A stretch of 64,000 bases of DNA from Agromyces sp. CF514 (GCF_900113185.1 NZ_FOZD01000002.1:186001-250000); one strand, 5' to 3'; counted from the stretch's first letter, positions 43,419 to 52,581 are shown. Notes: generated by a model not told the origin, from the sequence alone. Translations and numbers: made by a program.

Positions 43419-45194
43419 ATGCGGCATCGCAAGGTCACCGACGAAGACCCGGACGACGCCGGACGGCACCCCGTACACGGCCGACCGGCGCAGGCCGTGC
43501 TGCCCGTGGCATCCGTCGTCCAGGCGGCGGACCATGCGCCCGTGACCCTCGCCGACGTGCAGCGCACGGCAGGCAATCGAGCGGCGGCGGGGCTCGTGGC
43601 ATCCGAGGGCCTGATGAACGGGCTGGTGCGCCTGCAGCGGCAGCCGCACGATGCCGGGGTCGAGGAGGATGCCGGCACGGGTGCGGACGCGGGCGTCACG
43701 CAGACTCCCCAGACGCAGACGACGCCGCAGACTCCGGGCCCGCAGGGCGGGCAGACGCAGGGCGGGCAGACGCAGGGCACGCAGACGCCGCAGACCGCGC
43801 CCGGGCAGGCCGCACCGCAGCGGGCAGGCCAGCCGCAGGCCGCGCCGGTCGACACCGACACGACGGATGTCGCCTACCCGCCCGCGCGGCCGAGCCTCAC
43901 GGTGACGCGTGGCACCCCGGTCGTCGTCGCGGGAGCCGCACCGCCCGCGGCCGAGGTCGCGCCCGCGCACGGCATCGACACGACGGTCGAGTTCTGGGGC
44001 GTCGCCGGGGTCGCGACGTACGTCGACGTGCTGGTCGACGGCTGGCGCGCGCGTCGTGCCGCGGCCGGGCAGACGACGGATGTCGCGTCGACCCGCGCGT
44101 CGTTCGTCACCGACTTCGACGAGACCATGCAGGGCTGGTACACCCGCAGCAGCTTCGGCGCTCCGTTCGCGGACATCGACGCCGCGATGCTGCGCAAGCT
44201 CAACGCCGAGAAGGCGAAGCTCACCCGGGCGATCGCGAACCGGCGGGTGGTCGAGAACGGCAAGCGCCGCGTGCTCACGCCCGCCGAGCGCAGCGCCGCA
44301 CTCGAGGCGGAGCTCGTGGTCTACCGGCAGTACCTCATCGACAGCGTGAACTCGCACCTCACCCAGGGCGCGTGGGGGTGGATGCTCGAACGCCGCGAGC
44401 ACCTCGACTTTGTCACGAGCACGCAGCGCGGGGTGCGCGAGCTGCGCAACTTCGCGCCCGGCGCGCTGCCGAACGTCGACGCGGTCGCCCTCGTGCGCGG
44501 GCAGCTCGCGGCCCGCAACCGGGCGCTCTCCGACCGCGAGCGCGCTCAGGCCATCGCCCAGGCCGAGTCGGCGTTGCGCCGGCGCCTGCGCGATCCGAAG
44601 GCGACGCTCGATGCCGCGGCCGAGGAGCAGGCGGTCGTCGCCGCCGAGACGCGCAAGTTCGGCGGGCAGGGTGCGGTCGACGCCGCGGTGCGCACGGCGG
44701 CGATCGCGATCGAGGAACGCGGATGGGAGAACGTGCACGAGCTCGACCAGAACGGCCGGCCCGCCTGGGGCCCGGTGTGGGACCGCAGCAGCCTCGGCGC
44801 CATGACGACCACGGCGATCTTCGTGCTCTGGCTCATCGACGCCTACGGCACGGGATTCACGGCGAGCAACTACGGCGGTCACGGCGGCGGCAGCTTCGAG
44901 GGGCGCGGGCGTTCGCTCGACCTCACGATCCCGCAGCGCCGGGCCGATGGCTTCTTCGACGGCGCGCAGGCGATCTCGTTCGCGCTGGCGATCGATCGGG
45001 CCGCCTCGGCGATCGGCGTCGAGTGGCGCGTGATCTACGACGACTTCTCGGTCGCCCGCGCCGTGAACGAGCGCCTCGGCCAGCGCCGCATCATCGAGGT
45101 CGCCAATACCAGCCGCAATCGCGCCGGCGACATCACCAACATCAACTGGCACGGCCCGCTCGTGACGCACTTCCACCTCGACCTGGCGTTCTGA
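43419..45194 (+). CDS. Orphan protein with LQR/AGNR (eCIS-cargo-like) N-terminus and LAS-peptidase-like C-terminus
   Basis: This protein of about 591 aa has residues 44-76 reading LADVQRTAGNRAA, then LVRLQRQP. This QRxxGNxxV...LQRQ pattern is shared by many proteins at extracellular contractile injection system (eCIS) loci, often with DUF4157. A Gln/Thr/Pro linker follows (85-145, GGQTQ repeats), then a helical region. A C-terminal domain carries YGGHGGGSFEGRGRSLDL and ends THFHLDLAF. The D and HxH pattern recalls LAS (M15/M74) metallopeptidases, but the first His is not certain. No eCIS sheath, tube or baseplate gene is in the window. The start is uncertain: GTG 43371 is possible. Confidence 0.65.
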   Translation: MRHRKVTDEDPDDAGRHPVHGRPAQAVLPVASVVQAADHAPVTLADVQRTAGNRAAAGLVASEGLMNGLVRLQRQPHDAGVEEDAGTGADAGVTQTPQTQTTPQTPGPQGGQTQGGQTQGTQTPQTAPGQAAPQRAGQPQAAPVDTDTTDVAYPPARPSLTVTRGTPVVVAGAAPPAAEVAPAHGIDTTVEFWGVAGVATYVDVLVDGWRARRAAAGQTTDVASTRASFVTDFDETMQGWYTRSSFGAPFADIDAAMLRKLNAEKAKLTRAIANRRVVENGKRRVLTPAERSAALEAELVVYRQYLIDSVNSHLTQGAWGWMLERREHLDFVTSTQRGVRELRNFAPGALPNVDAVALVRGQLAARNRALSDRERAQAIAQAESALRRRLRDPKATLDAAAEEQAVVAAETRKFGGQGAVDAAVRTAAIAIEERGWENVHELDQNGRPAWGPVWDRSSLGAMTTTAIFVLWLIDAYGTGFTASNYGGHGGGSFEGRGRSLDLTIPQRRADGFFDGAQAISFALAIDRAASAIGVEWRVIYDDFSVARAVNERLGQRRIIEVANTSRNRAGDITNINWHGPLVTHFHLDLAF

Positions 45195-45233
45195 GCGCGC
45201 CACTGGCCATTCGCCAAGTCGGCGGGGTTCGCC

Positions 45234-46334
45234 TCATTGCAGGTTCGTGAAGATCGCGTCCGCGTAGTCGAAGTTCGGCGTGATCTGCATGGTCAGCGAG
45301 TTCGGGTCGGCGACCGACCACGCTTCCTGCCAGGTCACCGATTCGCCCGGCAGCACGACGGTCGTCGGCGGGATGCCGATCTGCGTCCCGTCCGCCGGCA
45401 TGTCGAAGATCTGGCTGCCCTCCTGTCCGGCCGATGAGAGGCGCGAGTACACGGCGGGCTCGAAGTTCTCGGTCGTGTTGTTCGTGATCGTGAGGGTGAA
45501 CACGAGGTTCGCGGCAAGGTCGGCGCCTGCGGCGAACTCGGTCGGGGTGTACGTCTCGGGCGCGCTGACGGTCAGTTCGAGTCCGTCCTCCCACGCCATC
45601 GTGTCGCCGAATGCGAGCGTCTCCACCGCAGGCGGCGGCTCCTCGTCGGCGGGTTCCTCCGAGGCATCCGCCTCTTCTGATGCCTCGGCGATCTCGCTCG
45701 GCAGCGTGTCGATGGCGTCGTTGACGGTCGTCGAGATGAACGCGAAGAACACGACGAACCCGACGACCGTGCCGACCACCGAGACGATGAGCGCCGTGAT
45801 CGCGGCCCATTTCGCCCCGTGCATGAACAGGGCGACGATCGCCAGGATGAACGCGATCGGCAGCAGCACCCACCCCACGATGAGCGCGCCCGGAATGCAT
45901 GCGAAGACGAACCCGACCGCCGCCACGACGAGGGCGATGATGCCGAGCACGTGCGGCCTGCCCTTCGGCGCGGGCGGCGTTGTTCCGGGTGGCATCTGAG
46001 TTCCGGATGCCGCGGCCGCGCCGGGTTGGGCGAACGCGGGCGAGGTGGCGGCGGCCCCGTAGGCGGGTGCGGCAGGTGCGGTGCCGTACGGCGTCGTCGG
46101 TGCGGTGCCGTACGGCGTCGTCGGTGCGGTGCCGTACGGCGTCGTCGGTGCGGCTGCCTCGGCTGCCTCGGGTGGAACGACCGGCTCCGGAATGCTCGGA
46201 GCCTCGGGCGGCGTCTCGGCCGCCTCGGCCGGCGCGAACTGGTCGGTCCACTGCTGCCCGTCCCAGTAGCGTTGACGCCCGCTGCCGTCGTCGTACCAGC
46301 CGGCCGGCGTGCCGTTGTTCGTCGGATCGCTCAT
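45234..46334 (-). CDS. DUF2510 membrane protein with DUF4352-like external domain
   Basis: This 366-aa protein opens with a DUF2510 motif (AGWYDDGSGRQRYWDGQQWT), a short domain found at the N-terminus of actinobacterial membrane proteins. A Pro/Ala/Thr linker follows with TTPYGTAP three times. Next come two to three helices (about 137-215: VLGIIALVVAAVGFVFACIP and onward), an acidic segment and an external beta domain (FTLTITNNTTENFEPAVYS, IGIPPTTVVLPGESVTWQ) like DUF4352. It is probably an envelope protein of unknown function. Confidence 0.88.
   Translation of the reverse strand: MSDPTNNGTPAGWYDDGSGRQRYWDGQQWTDQFAPAEAAETPPEAPSIPEPVVPPEAAEAAAPTTPYGTAPTTPYGTAPTTPYGTAPAAPAYGAAATSPAFAQPGAAAASGTQMPPGTTPPAPKGRPHVLGIIALVVAAVGFVFACIPGALIVGWVLLPIAFILAIVALFMHGAKWAAITALIVSVVGTVVGFVVFFAFISTTVNDAIDTLPSEIAEASEEADASEEPADEEPPPAVETLAFGDTMAWEDGLELTVSAPETYTPTEFAAGADLAANLVFTLTITNNTTENFEPAVYSRLSSAGQEGSQIFDMPADGTQIGIPPTTVVLPGESVTWQEAWSVADPNSLTMQITPNFDYADAIFTNLQ
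46081..46152 (+). repeat. Three perfect 24-bp tandem repeats
   Basis: Units 46081-46104, 46105-46128 and 46129-46152 are identical. On the minus strand each encodes the octapeptide PTTPYGTA in the linker of the DUF2510 protein. Perfect identity suggests recent expansion. Confidence 0.95.
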
Positions 46335-46746
46335 CGGTTCCCCCTCGAGGTGCGCCGCCGTCCGCGACGCGCGCGTCTGCTTCCGCAGCCCGGCGTTACG
46401 CGCATCGTAGGGCCGGCGTGAGGCCGCGCGCCGGGCCGATCGGCTGCCCGAAGGGGCCGACGCCGCTGCCTCCGCCTGCGCTTGCACTAGCGCCTGCGCT
46501 TGCGACCTCGCGGAACGCGAACCTGTTCTGGTGCCCTGCGCCGTTCGCGTCGACTTTGCCTCGCGGGCCCGCCTGCACAAGCACGCCGACGTTGTCGATC
46601 GAGCTCCGACTGAGTCGTCATCGGAGTGAGGGCCGATCTCCGGCCCGACTCGCTCGGTCAGCACCGGGGGAGATGACGAGAACGACCCGGGCGGCACGAA
46701 CGGTACGCGAGTACCCTGTCGCTGGTCGGGCCGGAAGGGGAACGCC
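46335..46746. other. Intergenic region between divergent genes, no gene seen
   Basis: About 410 bp lie between the DUF2510 gene and the DGPF gene. Reading frames here lack ribosome sites and family matches. A short direct repeat (CCTGCGCTTGC) occurs near 46475-46505. TACCCT near 46712 could be a -10 box for the DGPF-sigma operon. Nothing else is recognised. Confidence 0.5.
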
Positions 46747-47148
46747 ATGCGGTACACACTGCTGCTCCACTATCCCGAGATGACGGCCGACGAGCTCGGC
46801 CCCGAGGCGCTCGAGCAGGGTCAGGAGGCCTTCACGAGTTACGCGGCGACGCTGCACTCCGCGGGCGTGCTCATCGGCGCCGAGGTGCTGCAACCGTCGT
46901 CGAACACGACGACCCTCCGCAGCGAGGGCGATGGTCGCGGCGGAGCCACCGGCATCCGGATCCAGGACGGACCGTTCGCCGACACGAAGGACCAGCTCGG
47001 CGGCACGTTCGTGATCGACGTGCCCGATCTCGACACCGCGATCGAGTGGGCGAAGCAGGCGCCGTCGATGGACTACGGCGCGGGCGGTGTCGAGGTGCGG
47101 CCGGGCGCCGTCTACACGGTCGACGGCGTGTGGAACGCCAACGCGTGA
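46747..47148 (+). CDS. YciI/DGPF domain protein linked to ECF42 sigma factor
   Basis: This 133-aa protein follows GGAAGGGG. It has the DGPF motif itself ([20 protein letters not shown]) and the YCII fold ([23 protein letters not shown]). DGPF proteins are the constant partners of ECF42 sigma factors. The sigma gene starts within this gene's stop codon (GTGA at 47145), giving coupled synthesis. It may sense or relay the signal, but its biochemical role is unproven. Confidence 0.95.
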   Translation: MRYTLLLHYPEMTADELGPEALEQGQEAFTSYAATLHSAGVLIGAEVLQPSSNTTTLRSEGDGRGGATGIRIQDGPFADTKDQLGGTFVIDVPDLDTAIEWAKQAPSMDYGAGGVEVRPGAVYTVDGVWNANA

Positions 47149-48440
47149 GCCCTGACGACGCACTGGCGGCCGCGGCATCCGCTTCGGCATTCGTCGAGCT
47201 GGCCGCTCGTGCGTCGTACGGCCGGTTGGTCGCGCTGCTCGCGTCGTCGACCGGTGATCTCGCGCTCGCCGAGGACGCGCTTTCGATTGCATTCGAGCAG
47301 GCGCTCAGGGCATGGCCGCGCAGCGGGGTGCCCGACAATCCGGAGGGGTGGCTGTTGACAGTGGCCCGCAATCGCCAGCGCGACGCGTGGAAGTCGGGGG
47401 AGCGCCGTTTCACGACGCCGCTCGAGACGCCGCGCGCGAGGTCGGCCGCCGACGACGGCGACGAGTTCGCGGATGCGCCGGCCGCGGCATCCGTCGACCC
47501 GCTGGCCGACCTCGACCCGTTCGCGATCGGCGACAAGCGGCTCGAGCTGCTGTTCGTGTGCGCACACCCGGCGATCGACCCCGCCGTGCGCACGCCGCTC
47601 ATGCTGCAGGTCGTGCTCGGCTTCGAGGCCGCGCAGATCGCGACGGCGTTCGCGGTGCCGCCGGCGGCCATGGCGCAGCGGCTCGTGCGGGCGAAGCGCC
47701 GCATCCGCGACGCGCGCATCGCCTTCGAGGTGCCCGACCGGCGCGCCATGCCCGACCGCCTCGACGCCGTGCTCGAGGCGGTCTACGGATGTCACGCTCT
47801 CACGTGGCGTGCCCCGCGCGACGCTCCCGGCTCGCTCGCGGGTGAGGCCCAATACCTCGCGGTGACCCTCGCCGCGCTGCTCGGCAACGAGACCGAGGCC
47901 TGGGGACTTGCATCGCTCGTGACGCTGTCGCTCGCGCGGCGGGGTGCGACCGATCCGCGCGAGTACGTGCCGCTCGACGAGCAGGAGCCGGCGACGTGGG
48001 ATGCCGCGCTGATCGCCGAGGGTGAGGAGTACCTGCGCCGCGCCTCCGCACCGGGGCGTCCCCCGGGTCGATTCCAGCTCGAGGCCGCGATCGAGGCCGT
48101 GCACTGCGACCGCTGCCGCACTGGCGTCACCGACTGGGCGGCGCTCCGCACCCTCTACGTCGCACTCGACGCCGTGGCCCCGAGCCTCGGCGCGAAGGTC
48201 GCGCTCGCCGCGGTGATCGGCCGCCTCGACGGCGCGGACGCGGGCCTCGCGGCCCTCCCCTCTGCTTCGCCCGAGACCGAGCGCTTCCAGCCGTGGTGGG
48301 CGACCCGCGCCGACCTGCTCGCCCGCGCCGGGCGCCGTGCCGAGGCATCCGACGCGTTCGAGCGGGCCGCCGAGCTCGCCGACGACGAGGCCGTGCGGGC
48401 CTATCTGCTCGCCCGCCGCGGTGCCGAAGTGCCGGAGTGA
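47145..48440 (+). CDS. ECF42-type RNA polymerase sigma factor with C-terminal extension
   Basis: This 431-aa protein has sigma region 2 at about 15-85 ([33 protein letters not shown]) and region 4 at about 120-185. A C-terminal extension of about 220 residues with helical, TPR-like repeats follows ([53 protein letters not shown]). No anti-sigma gene is present. In ECF42 factors this extension is needed for activity and the DGPF protein is the partner. It starts at GTG 47145, overlapping the DGPF stop. Confidence 0.94.
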   Translation: MSPDDALAAAASASAFVELAARASYGRLVALLASSTGDLALAEDALSIAFEQALRAWPRSGVPDNPEGWLLTVARNRQRDAWKSGERRFTTPLETPRARSAADDGDEFADAPAAASVDPLADLDPFAIGDKRLELLFVCAHPAIDPAVRTPLMLQVVLGFEAAQIATAFAVPPAAMAQRLVRAKRRIRDARIAFEVPDRRAMPDRLDAVLEAVYGCHALTWRAPRDAPGSLAGEAQYLAVTLAALLGNETEAWGLASLVTLSLARRGATDPREYVPLDEQEPATWDAALIAEGEEYLRRASAPGRPPGRFQLEAAIEAVHCDRCRTGVTDWAALRTLYVALDAVAPSLGAKVALAAVIGRLDGADAGLAALPSASPETERFQPWWATRADLLARAGRRAEASDAFERAAELADDEAVRAYLLARRGAEVPE

Positions 48441-48530
48441 CGAGCGAGTCTGTTCGAGGACTCGTGCCCGAGGCATCCGTTCGTCGAATCTCACGGCAAG
48501 CGCGAAGCGTCACGCCCATAAGATCGAGGA

Positions 48531-49877
48531 ATGGCCGGATTCTGGGGCAAACGCAAACGTGACGCGCTCGAACTGCAAGCCCAAGACGCCGATCTGGCGC
48601 AGCGGGCGGGCAAGGCGCTGGTCGCGGCCGACGAGCGCGTGCGCGTCACCTCCGACGAGCTGCTCTTCGCCGAGGCCGAGCTCGGGCACGACGCGACCGC
48701 CGAGCTGGGCGCTGCGTTGGCCGCGGTGAGGCAGCACCTGGGCGAGGCGTTCCGGCTGAACCAGTTGAACTTCGACGAGATCCCCGACACCGCCGAAGAG
48801 CTGCGCACCCGCAACGCGCGCATCGTGCAGCTGAGCGAGTGGGCCGAAGACCTGCTCGACGACCAGACCGCCGCGCTCGCCGACCGCATCGCGAAGGCGC
48901 GCCGGGCCCCCGAGATCATCGCCGGTGTGCGAGCGGATGTCGCGCGCCTGCGCGGTCGCATCCCCCACGCCCGCGACACCATCGAGCGGCTCGCGGCCCG
49001 CTACGCGCCCGAGGCGCTGACCCAGGTCGACGCCAACCCGGCCGAGGCAGACCAGCTGCTTGGATTCGCCGAGCACGGTGCCGGCGTGGCCGAGCGTCGC
49101 CGCGAGGCCGGACAGCGCGAGCAGGCCAACCTCGCGCTCGAGGCCGCGACCGAGTCCGTACGCCGCGCGGCGACCCTGCTCGACGCCGTCGAGACGTTCG
49201 AGGTCGAGGCCCTGCGCGCCGAGTCGACGCTCGCGGCGATCGTCGAAGACAGTCGCGGCGACCTCGTTGTCGCCCAGCAGGAGCCGCCGTCGCCGGGCGT
49301 CACGACCGCTATGGCCGACCTGCGGGTCGCCCTCGCGGCGCTGCCGGCGGCGGGCATCAACACCGACCCGTTCGCCCTGCTCACGCGCCTGCGCGACGCG
49401 AACACGGCACTGGATGCCGCCATCGCCGCCGCCCGCGAGCGCGCGGCTCGCCCGATCCCGCCGATCGAGCACGTGCACCACGCGATCGACGACGCCGACC
49501 GCCAGCTCGCGGTCGCCCGCGACGTGATCGCCGGCCACCGCGGATGGATCGGCGCCGACGCCCGCACCCGCCTCGCCGAGGCAGAGCGCGTGCGCATCGA
49601 CCTCGACCACTTCCTCGGCTCCTCTGCCGCGACCGTCTCCGTCATCGGCGAAGACCACCGCGAGCAGGCCATGGCCATGGCCCGCCGCGCGGCCTCCCTC
49701 GCGGGCGAGGCGCTGCAGCTCGCGAAGCGCGACATCGACTCCTCGCGTCCGCCGCAGGGCCCCGACCAGTGGGGCGGCGGCTACGGCGGCGGTCGCCGCG
49801 GCGGCGGCAACGACCTCATGGGCGGCATCCTCGGCGGCCTCGTCATCGGCAGCGTGCTCGACGGCATCTTCGACTGA
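48531..49877 (+). CDS. Coiled-coil protein related to C-terminal part of TPM-domain proteins
   Basis: This 448-aa protein is almost wholly alpha-helical: LELQAQDADLAQRAGKALVA, NPAEADQLLGFAEHGAGVAE, LDAVETFEVEALRAESTLAA and SRGDLVVAQ. These match the helical C-terminal region of actinobacterial TPM (YgcG-type) proteins, but the N-terminal TPM phosphatase-like domain and membrane helix are absent. It ends in a Gly-rich tail and a hydrophobic GGILGGLVIGSVLDGIFD. TAAGAT lies 6 nt before the ATG. The function is unknown. A shorter paralogue follows in tandem. Confidence 0.75.
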   Translation: MAGFWGKRKRDALELQAQDADLAQRAGKALVAADERVRVTSDELLFAEAELGHDATAELGAALAAVRQHLGEAFRLNQLNFDEIPDTAEELRTRNARIVQLSEWAEDLLDDQTAALADRIAKARRAPEIIAGVRADVARLRGRIPHARDTIERLAARYAPEALTQVDANPAEADQLLGFAEHGAGVAERRREAGQREQANLALEAATESVRRAATLLDAVETFEVEALRAESTLAAIVEDSRGDLVVAQQEPPSPGVTTAMADLRVALAALPAAGINTDPFALLTRLRDANTALDAAIAAARERAARPIPPIEHVHHAIDDADRQLAVARDVIAGHRGWIGADARTRLAEAERVRIDLDHFLGSSAATVSVIGEDHREQAMAMARRAASLAGEALQLAKRDIDSSRPPQGPDQWGGGYGGGRRGGGNDLMGGILGGLVIGSVLDGIFD

Positions 49878-50001
49878 CGCTTTCGCTGGTCGAGGAGCGA
49901 CGCCCGATCGCCGGTCGGGTGGCGCAGCGTATCGAGACCCGCCCGCGGCATCCGTCGATCTGTCCGTAGCGCCCGCGGAGCGGCGAACCTAGGATCGACG
50001 C

Positions 50002-50874
50002 ATGGCTGGGTTCTTGGTCAGGCGCACGCAGGCTGCGCGGGAACTCCAAGCCCATGACGCCGAGCTGGCGAAGCGGGCTGCTTCCGCCCTGCTCGCGGTC
50101 GACGAAGGCATCCGCATCGCGTCCGACGAGATCGCGTTCGCCGAGGCCGAGCTGGGTTCCGAGTCGATCGACGGGGCGTGGGCATTGATCGCCGTGGTGC
50201 GCCGAGACCTGAGCGACGCGTTCCGCCTGAACCGGCTCAACCACGACGCGATGCCCGGCACGCCCGACGAAGTGCGGGCGCGCTACGTGCTCATCCTGCG
50301 GCTGTGCGAATGGGCCGAGCAGGTGCTCGGCGCGCTGACCTCGACGCTCGCCGACCGGGTCGCGCGGGCGCGGTGGGTGCCCGCCGTCGTCCCGCAGAGC
50401 CGAGCGGATGCCGCCGGCGGACCGCCGCCGATCGTCATCGACGGCATGCAGGCTCACCTCGTTCGGCTGCGCGCGGCGCGATCAGCGCTGGATGCCGCGA
50501 CGACCGCGGCTCACCAAGGCGCCTCGAGCGCGGGGCTGGCGATGCGAGCGATGCGCCCGCGGCCGTCGCTCGTGAAACCGCTACAGCGCGCGCTCGCGGA
50601 TGCGGACCGATCGCTCGATGCAGCCCGCGAAGCTGTCACCAGCCATCGCGGATGGATCGGCGCGGAGGCCCTCACCCGGCTCGCCGAGGCCGAGCACGTG
50701 CGCATCGATCTCCGACATTGCCTGGGTGGCGGGCTCGCCGGATCCTTCGTCTCGGAGGAGTATCGAACGCTGGCGACGGCGATGGCTCAGAACATCGCGG
50801 CCCTCGCGGGTGAAGCGCTGCTCCTCGCGCGGCGAGACCTCGACGCGTCGCGCCGAGCACTCGCTCGAATGTGA
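50002..50874 (+). CDS. Shortened tandem paralogue of the preceding coiled-coil protein
   Basis: This 290-aa protein mirrors the one encoded at 48531. Both start MAGF, share ELQA.DAELA.RA..AL, SDEIAFAEAELG, DAFRLNRLNHD and the late SHRGWIGAEALTRLAEAEHVRIDL block (split). It lacks about 130 residues of the middle (the NPAEAD and VEALRAESTLAA parts) and the Gly-rich hydrophobic tail. This is a tandem duplication followed by internal and C-terminal loss. TAGGAT lies 6 nt before the ATG, so it has its own leaderless promoter. Confidence 0.75.
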   Translation: MAGFLVRRTQAARELQAHDAELAKRAASALLAVDEGIRIASDEIAFAEAELGSESIDGAWALIAVVRRDLSDAFRLNRLNHDAMPGTPDEVRARYVLILRLCEWAEQVLGALTSTLADRVARARWVPAVVPQSRADAAGGPPPIVIDGMQAHLVRLRAARSALDAATTAAHQGASSAGLAMRAMRPRPSLVKPLQRALADADRSLDAAREAVTSHRGWIGAEALTRLAEAEHVRIDLRHCLGGGLAGSFVSEEYRTLATAMAQNIAALAGEALLLARRDLDASRRALARM

Positions 50875-50903
50875 AGGCCCGCCGCGAGCCCTGAGACGAC
50901 GAA

Positions 50904-50929
50904 TGGGCACGAGCCGAAGCCCGTGCCCA
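50904..50929. terminator. Hairpin with TTCG-type loop between convergent genes
   Basis: An 8-bp stem TGGGCACG (50904-50911) / CGTGCCCA (50922-50929) continues inward, on the minus strand, as a G-U and two G-C pairs closed by a TTCG tetraloop. It lies 30 bp past the paralogue stop and 55 bp from the convergent PH gene end. Confidence 0.75.
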
Positions 50930-50983
50930 CCCGTGGTCAGCTCGCCGATCGAGATGCGCGAGTTCCGCGCCTCGATGCCTGCG

Positions 50984-51355
50984 TCAGTGCTGCAGCACCG
51001 CCCAGGCGAGCAGGCTGTCGATCCGCCGGATGTCGGCACCCCGCTTCAGCTTCACCTTGATGTGCCCGGCCTTCGTCCAGAGTTCGATCTCGGCATCGCG
51101 GTCGAGCACGCCGCCCGCATTCTCGCTCGACCACATGTGGATCGAGCTGTACGGCAGCGAGGTGATCTCCACCTTCTTGCCGGTGATGCCCTGCGCGTCG
51201 CGCACGATCAGGCGCTTCGTGGTGAACGTCGCCGAGTCGCGGAACGTCTTGAACGACGCGACGGCCTGCTCGCCCTCGACGAGCAGCGACTGCACGTCGG
51301 CGGGCACGGGGATCTCGGTCTGCAGGGTCCAGGCGAGGATGGGGGAGGTTTCCAT
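50984..51355 (-). CDS. Bacterial PH-domain protein
   Basis: This 123-aa protein has a bacterial pleckstrin-homology fold (bPH_1, DUF1696 type): EGEQAVASFKTFRDSATFTTKRLIVRDAQGITGKKVEITSLPYSSI (split into FRDSATFTTKRLIVRD and GKKVEITSLPYSSIHMW) and HIKVKLKRGADIRRIDSLLA. bPH proteins form small rings and their role is unknown. Its ATG shares a base with the stop of the upstream TM2 gene (TGATG), so the two are co-translated. Confidence 0.9.
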   Translation of the reverse strand: METSPILAWTLQTEIPVPADVQSLLVEGEQAVASFKTFRDSATFTTKRLIVRDAQGITGKKVEITSLPYSSIHMWSSENAGGVLDRDAEIELWTKAGHIKVKLKRGADIRRIDSLLAWAVLQH

Positions 51356-52581
51356 CAGTTCACCGCCAGCGTCCACGCGCCGTCGGCCTGCACGCTGATC
51401 GCCGACGGTCCGGCGCTCAGCGGCACGGTGCCCGAGTAGGCGCCGATCTCGTTGACGAGCAGGCCCATGCTGAACGCCTCGCCGGACTCTTCGAGGATCA
51501 CGAAGTTCGCCGAACCCGAGTGGGTCGCGGTGAGCGCTGCGGCGCCGCCGTCGTAGAGGAAGACGGCGTCGCCCGTGCCCGACGGGGCCAGCAGAGGTGC
51601 CGTGGAGACGGGGGAGATCGTGATCGTCCAGTCGCCGTCGGCCATGACCTGCAGGGTGGCGGGCTCCGAGAAGGAGTTGAACCCGTAGACCGTCGTGCCC
51701 GAGTAGGCGCCGATCGTGTTCACGAGCAGCTCGCCGGTCGACGTGTTCGTGGCGTCGAGCACGGAGAGGGCGAAGTTCGCCGACCCGTTGTGCGTCGCGG
51801 TGACGATTCCGGCGGTGCCGGGCAGGGTGATGATGCTGTCGCCGGTGCCCGACTGCTGGGCCGGAGCGAAGGTGCCGAACGTCTCGTCGGCCCACGCCTG
51901 CACCGTTGCCTCGGGCGCCGGCGCAGCGGCATCCGAATCGGTGGCGGGCGCTTCATCGGTCGTGCCCGACTCGACGACGACGGCCGGGGTGTCGGGCAGC
52001 TCGGACGCCACGCGTGCGCCGGCCGCGGCACCGCTGATGATGTTGATGATGATGCCGAGTGCGACGACCGAGCCGGTGACGATCCACGCGATCTTCTTGT
52101 ACTGGTCGTATCCGGCGAGCTTGAAGCCGCGGCTGTCGCGCTGCGAGCCGGTGAGCACGAGGATCAGGTCGATCAGCACCCAGACGCCGAGGCCGCCGAA
52201 GGTGAAGAGCTTCGCGAGGCCGGTGCCGACCTTGCCGAGGTAGAAGCGGTCGACGCCCCAGAATCCGACGAGCCAGGCGAGCAGCCACGTCGCGATGAAC
52301 GACTTCTCGCCGACGGGTGCGTCAGCGGCCGAGTACGGCTGGGGCGCTGCGCCGTAAGGAGCGGGCGGCACGGGCGGGGCGCCGTAGGGCTGCGGCGGAG
52401 CGCCGTAGGGTGCGGGCGCGGCGGGTGCCGCGCCGGAGGGAGCGGGCGGCGGCGGCACGGGCGCGCCGACCGTCGGCGCAGCGGGCGGCGGCGGAGGCAC
52501 GGGTGCTCCGGCGGTCGGGGCCGCGGGCGGCGTCGTCGGAACGGAGGGGAACGGCGGAATCGTCGAGCCGTTTTCGGTCAT
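51355..52581 (-). CDS. TM2-domain protein with duplicated external domain
   Basis: ATG 52581 follows GAGAGGAC. The 408-aa protein starts with a Pro/Ala/Gly-rich cytosolic tail (YGAPPQPYGAPP). Next is a TM2 domain (KSFIATWLLAWLVGFWGVDRFYLGKVGTG split; QRDSRGFKLAGYDQYKKIAW), a further helix, then two copies of an external beta domain of about 85 residues. Both copies share TATH.GSANF, LLVN.IGAYSGT and QV.ADG.WT. The repeats probably arose by duplication. It is paired with the PH gene downstream. The function is unknown. Confidence 0.9.
   Translation of the reverse strand: MTENGSTIPPFPSVPTTPPAAPTAGAPVPPPPPAAPTVGAPVPPPPAPSGAAPAAPAPYGAPPQPYGAPPVPPAPYGAAPQPYSAADAPVGEKSFIATWLLAWLVGFWGVDRFYLGKVGTGLAKLFTFGGLGVWVLIDLILVLTGSQRDSRGFKLAGYDQYKKIAWIVTGSVVALGIIINIISGAAAGARVASELPDTPAVVVESGTTDEAPATDSDAAAPAPEATVQAWADETFGTFAPAQQSGTGDSIITLPGTAGIVTATHNGSANFALSVLDATNTSTGELLVNTIGAYSGTTVYGFNSFSEPATLQVMADGDWTITISPVSTAPLLAPSGTGDAVFLYDGGAAALTATHSGSANFVILEESGEAFSMGLLVNEIGAYSGTVPLSAGPSAISVQADGAWTLAVN

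Noticed and set aside
43224..45203. A 659-codon frame antisense to the LQR-motif protein
   Set aside because: It is a shadow with low-complexity Arg/Val/Asp composition and no start signal.
46081..46152. Possible CRISPR-like repeat array
   Set aside because: Three contiguous 24-bp copies without spacers, encoding a linker.
46396..46584. A 62-codon frame with Ala/Gly/Ser repeats in the intergenic gap
   Set aside because: It has no ribosome site or family, and low complexity caused by a short GC repeat.
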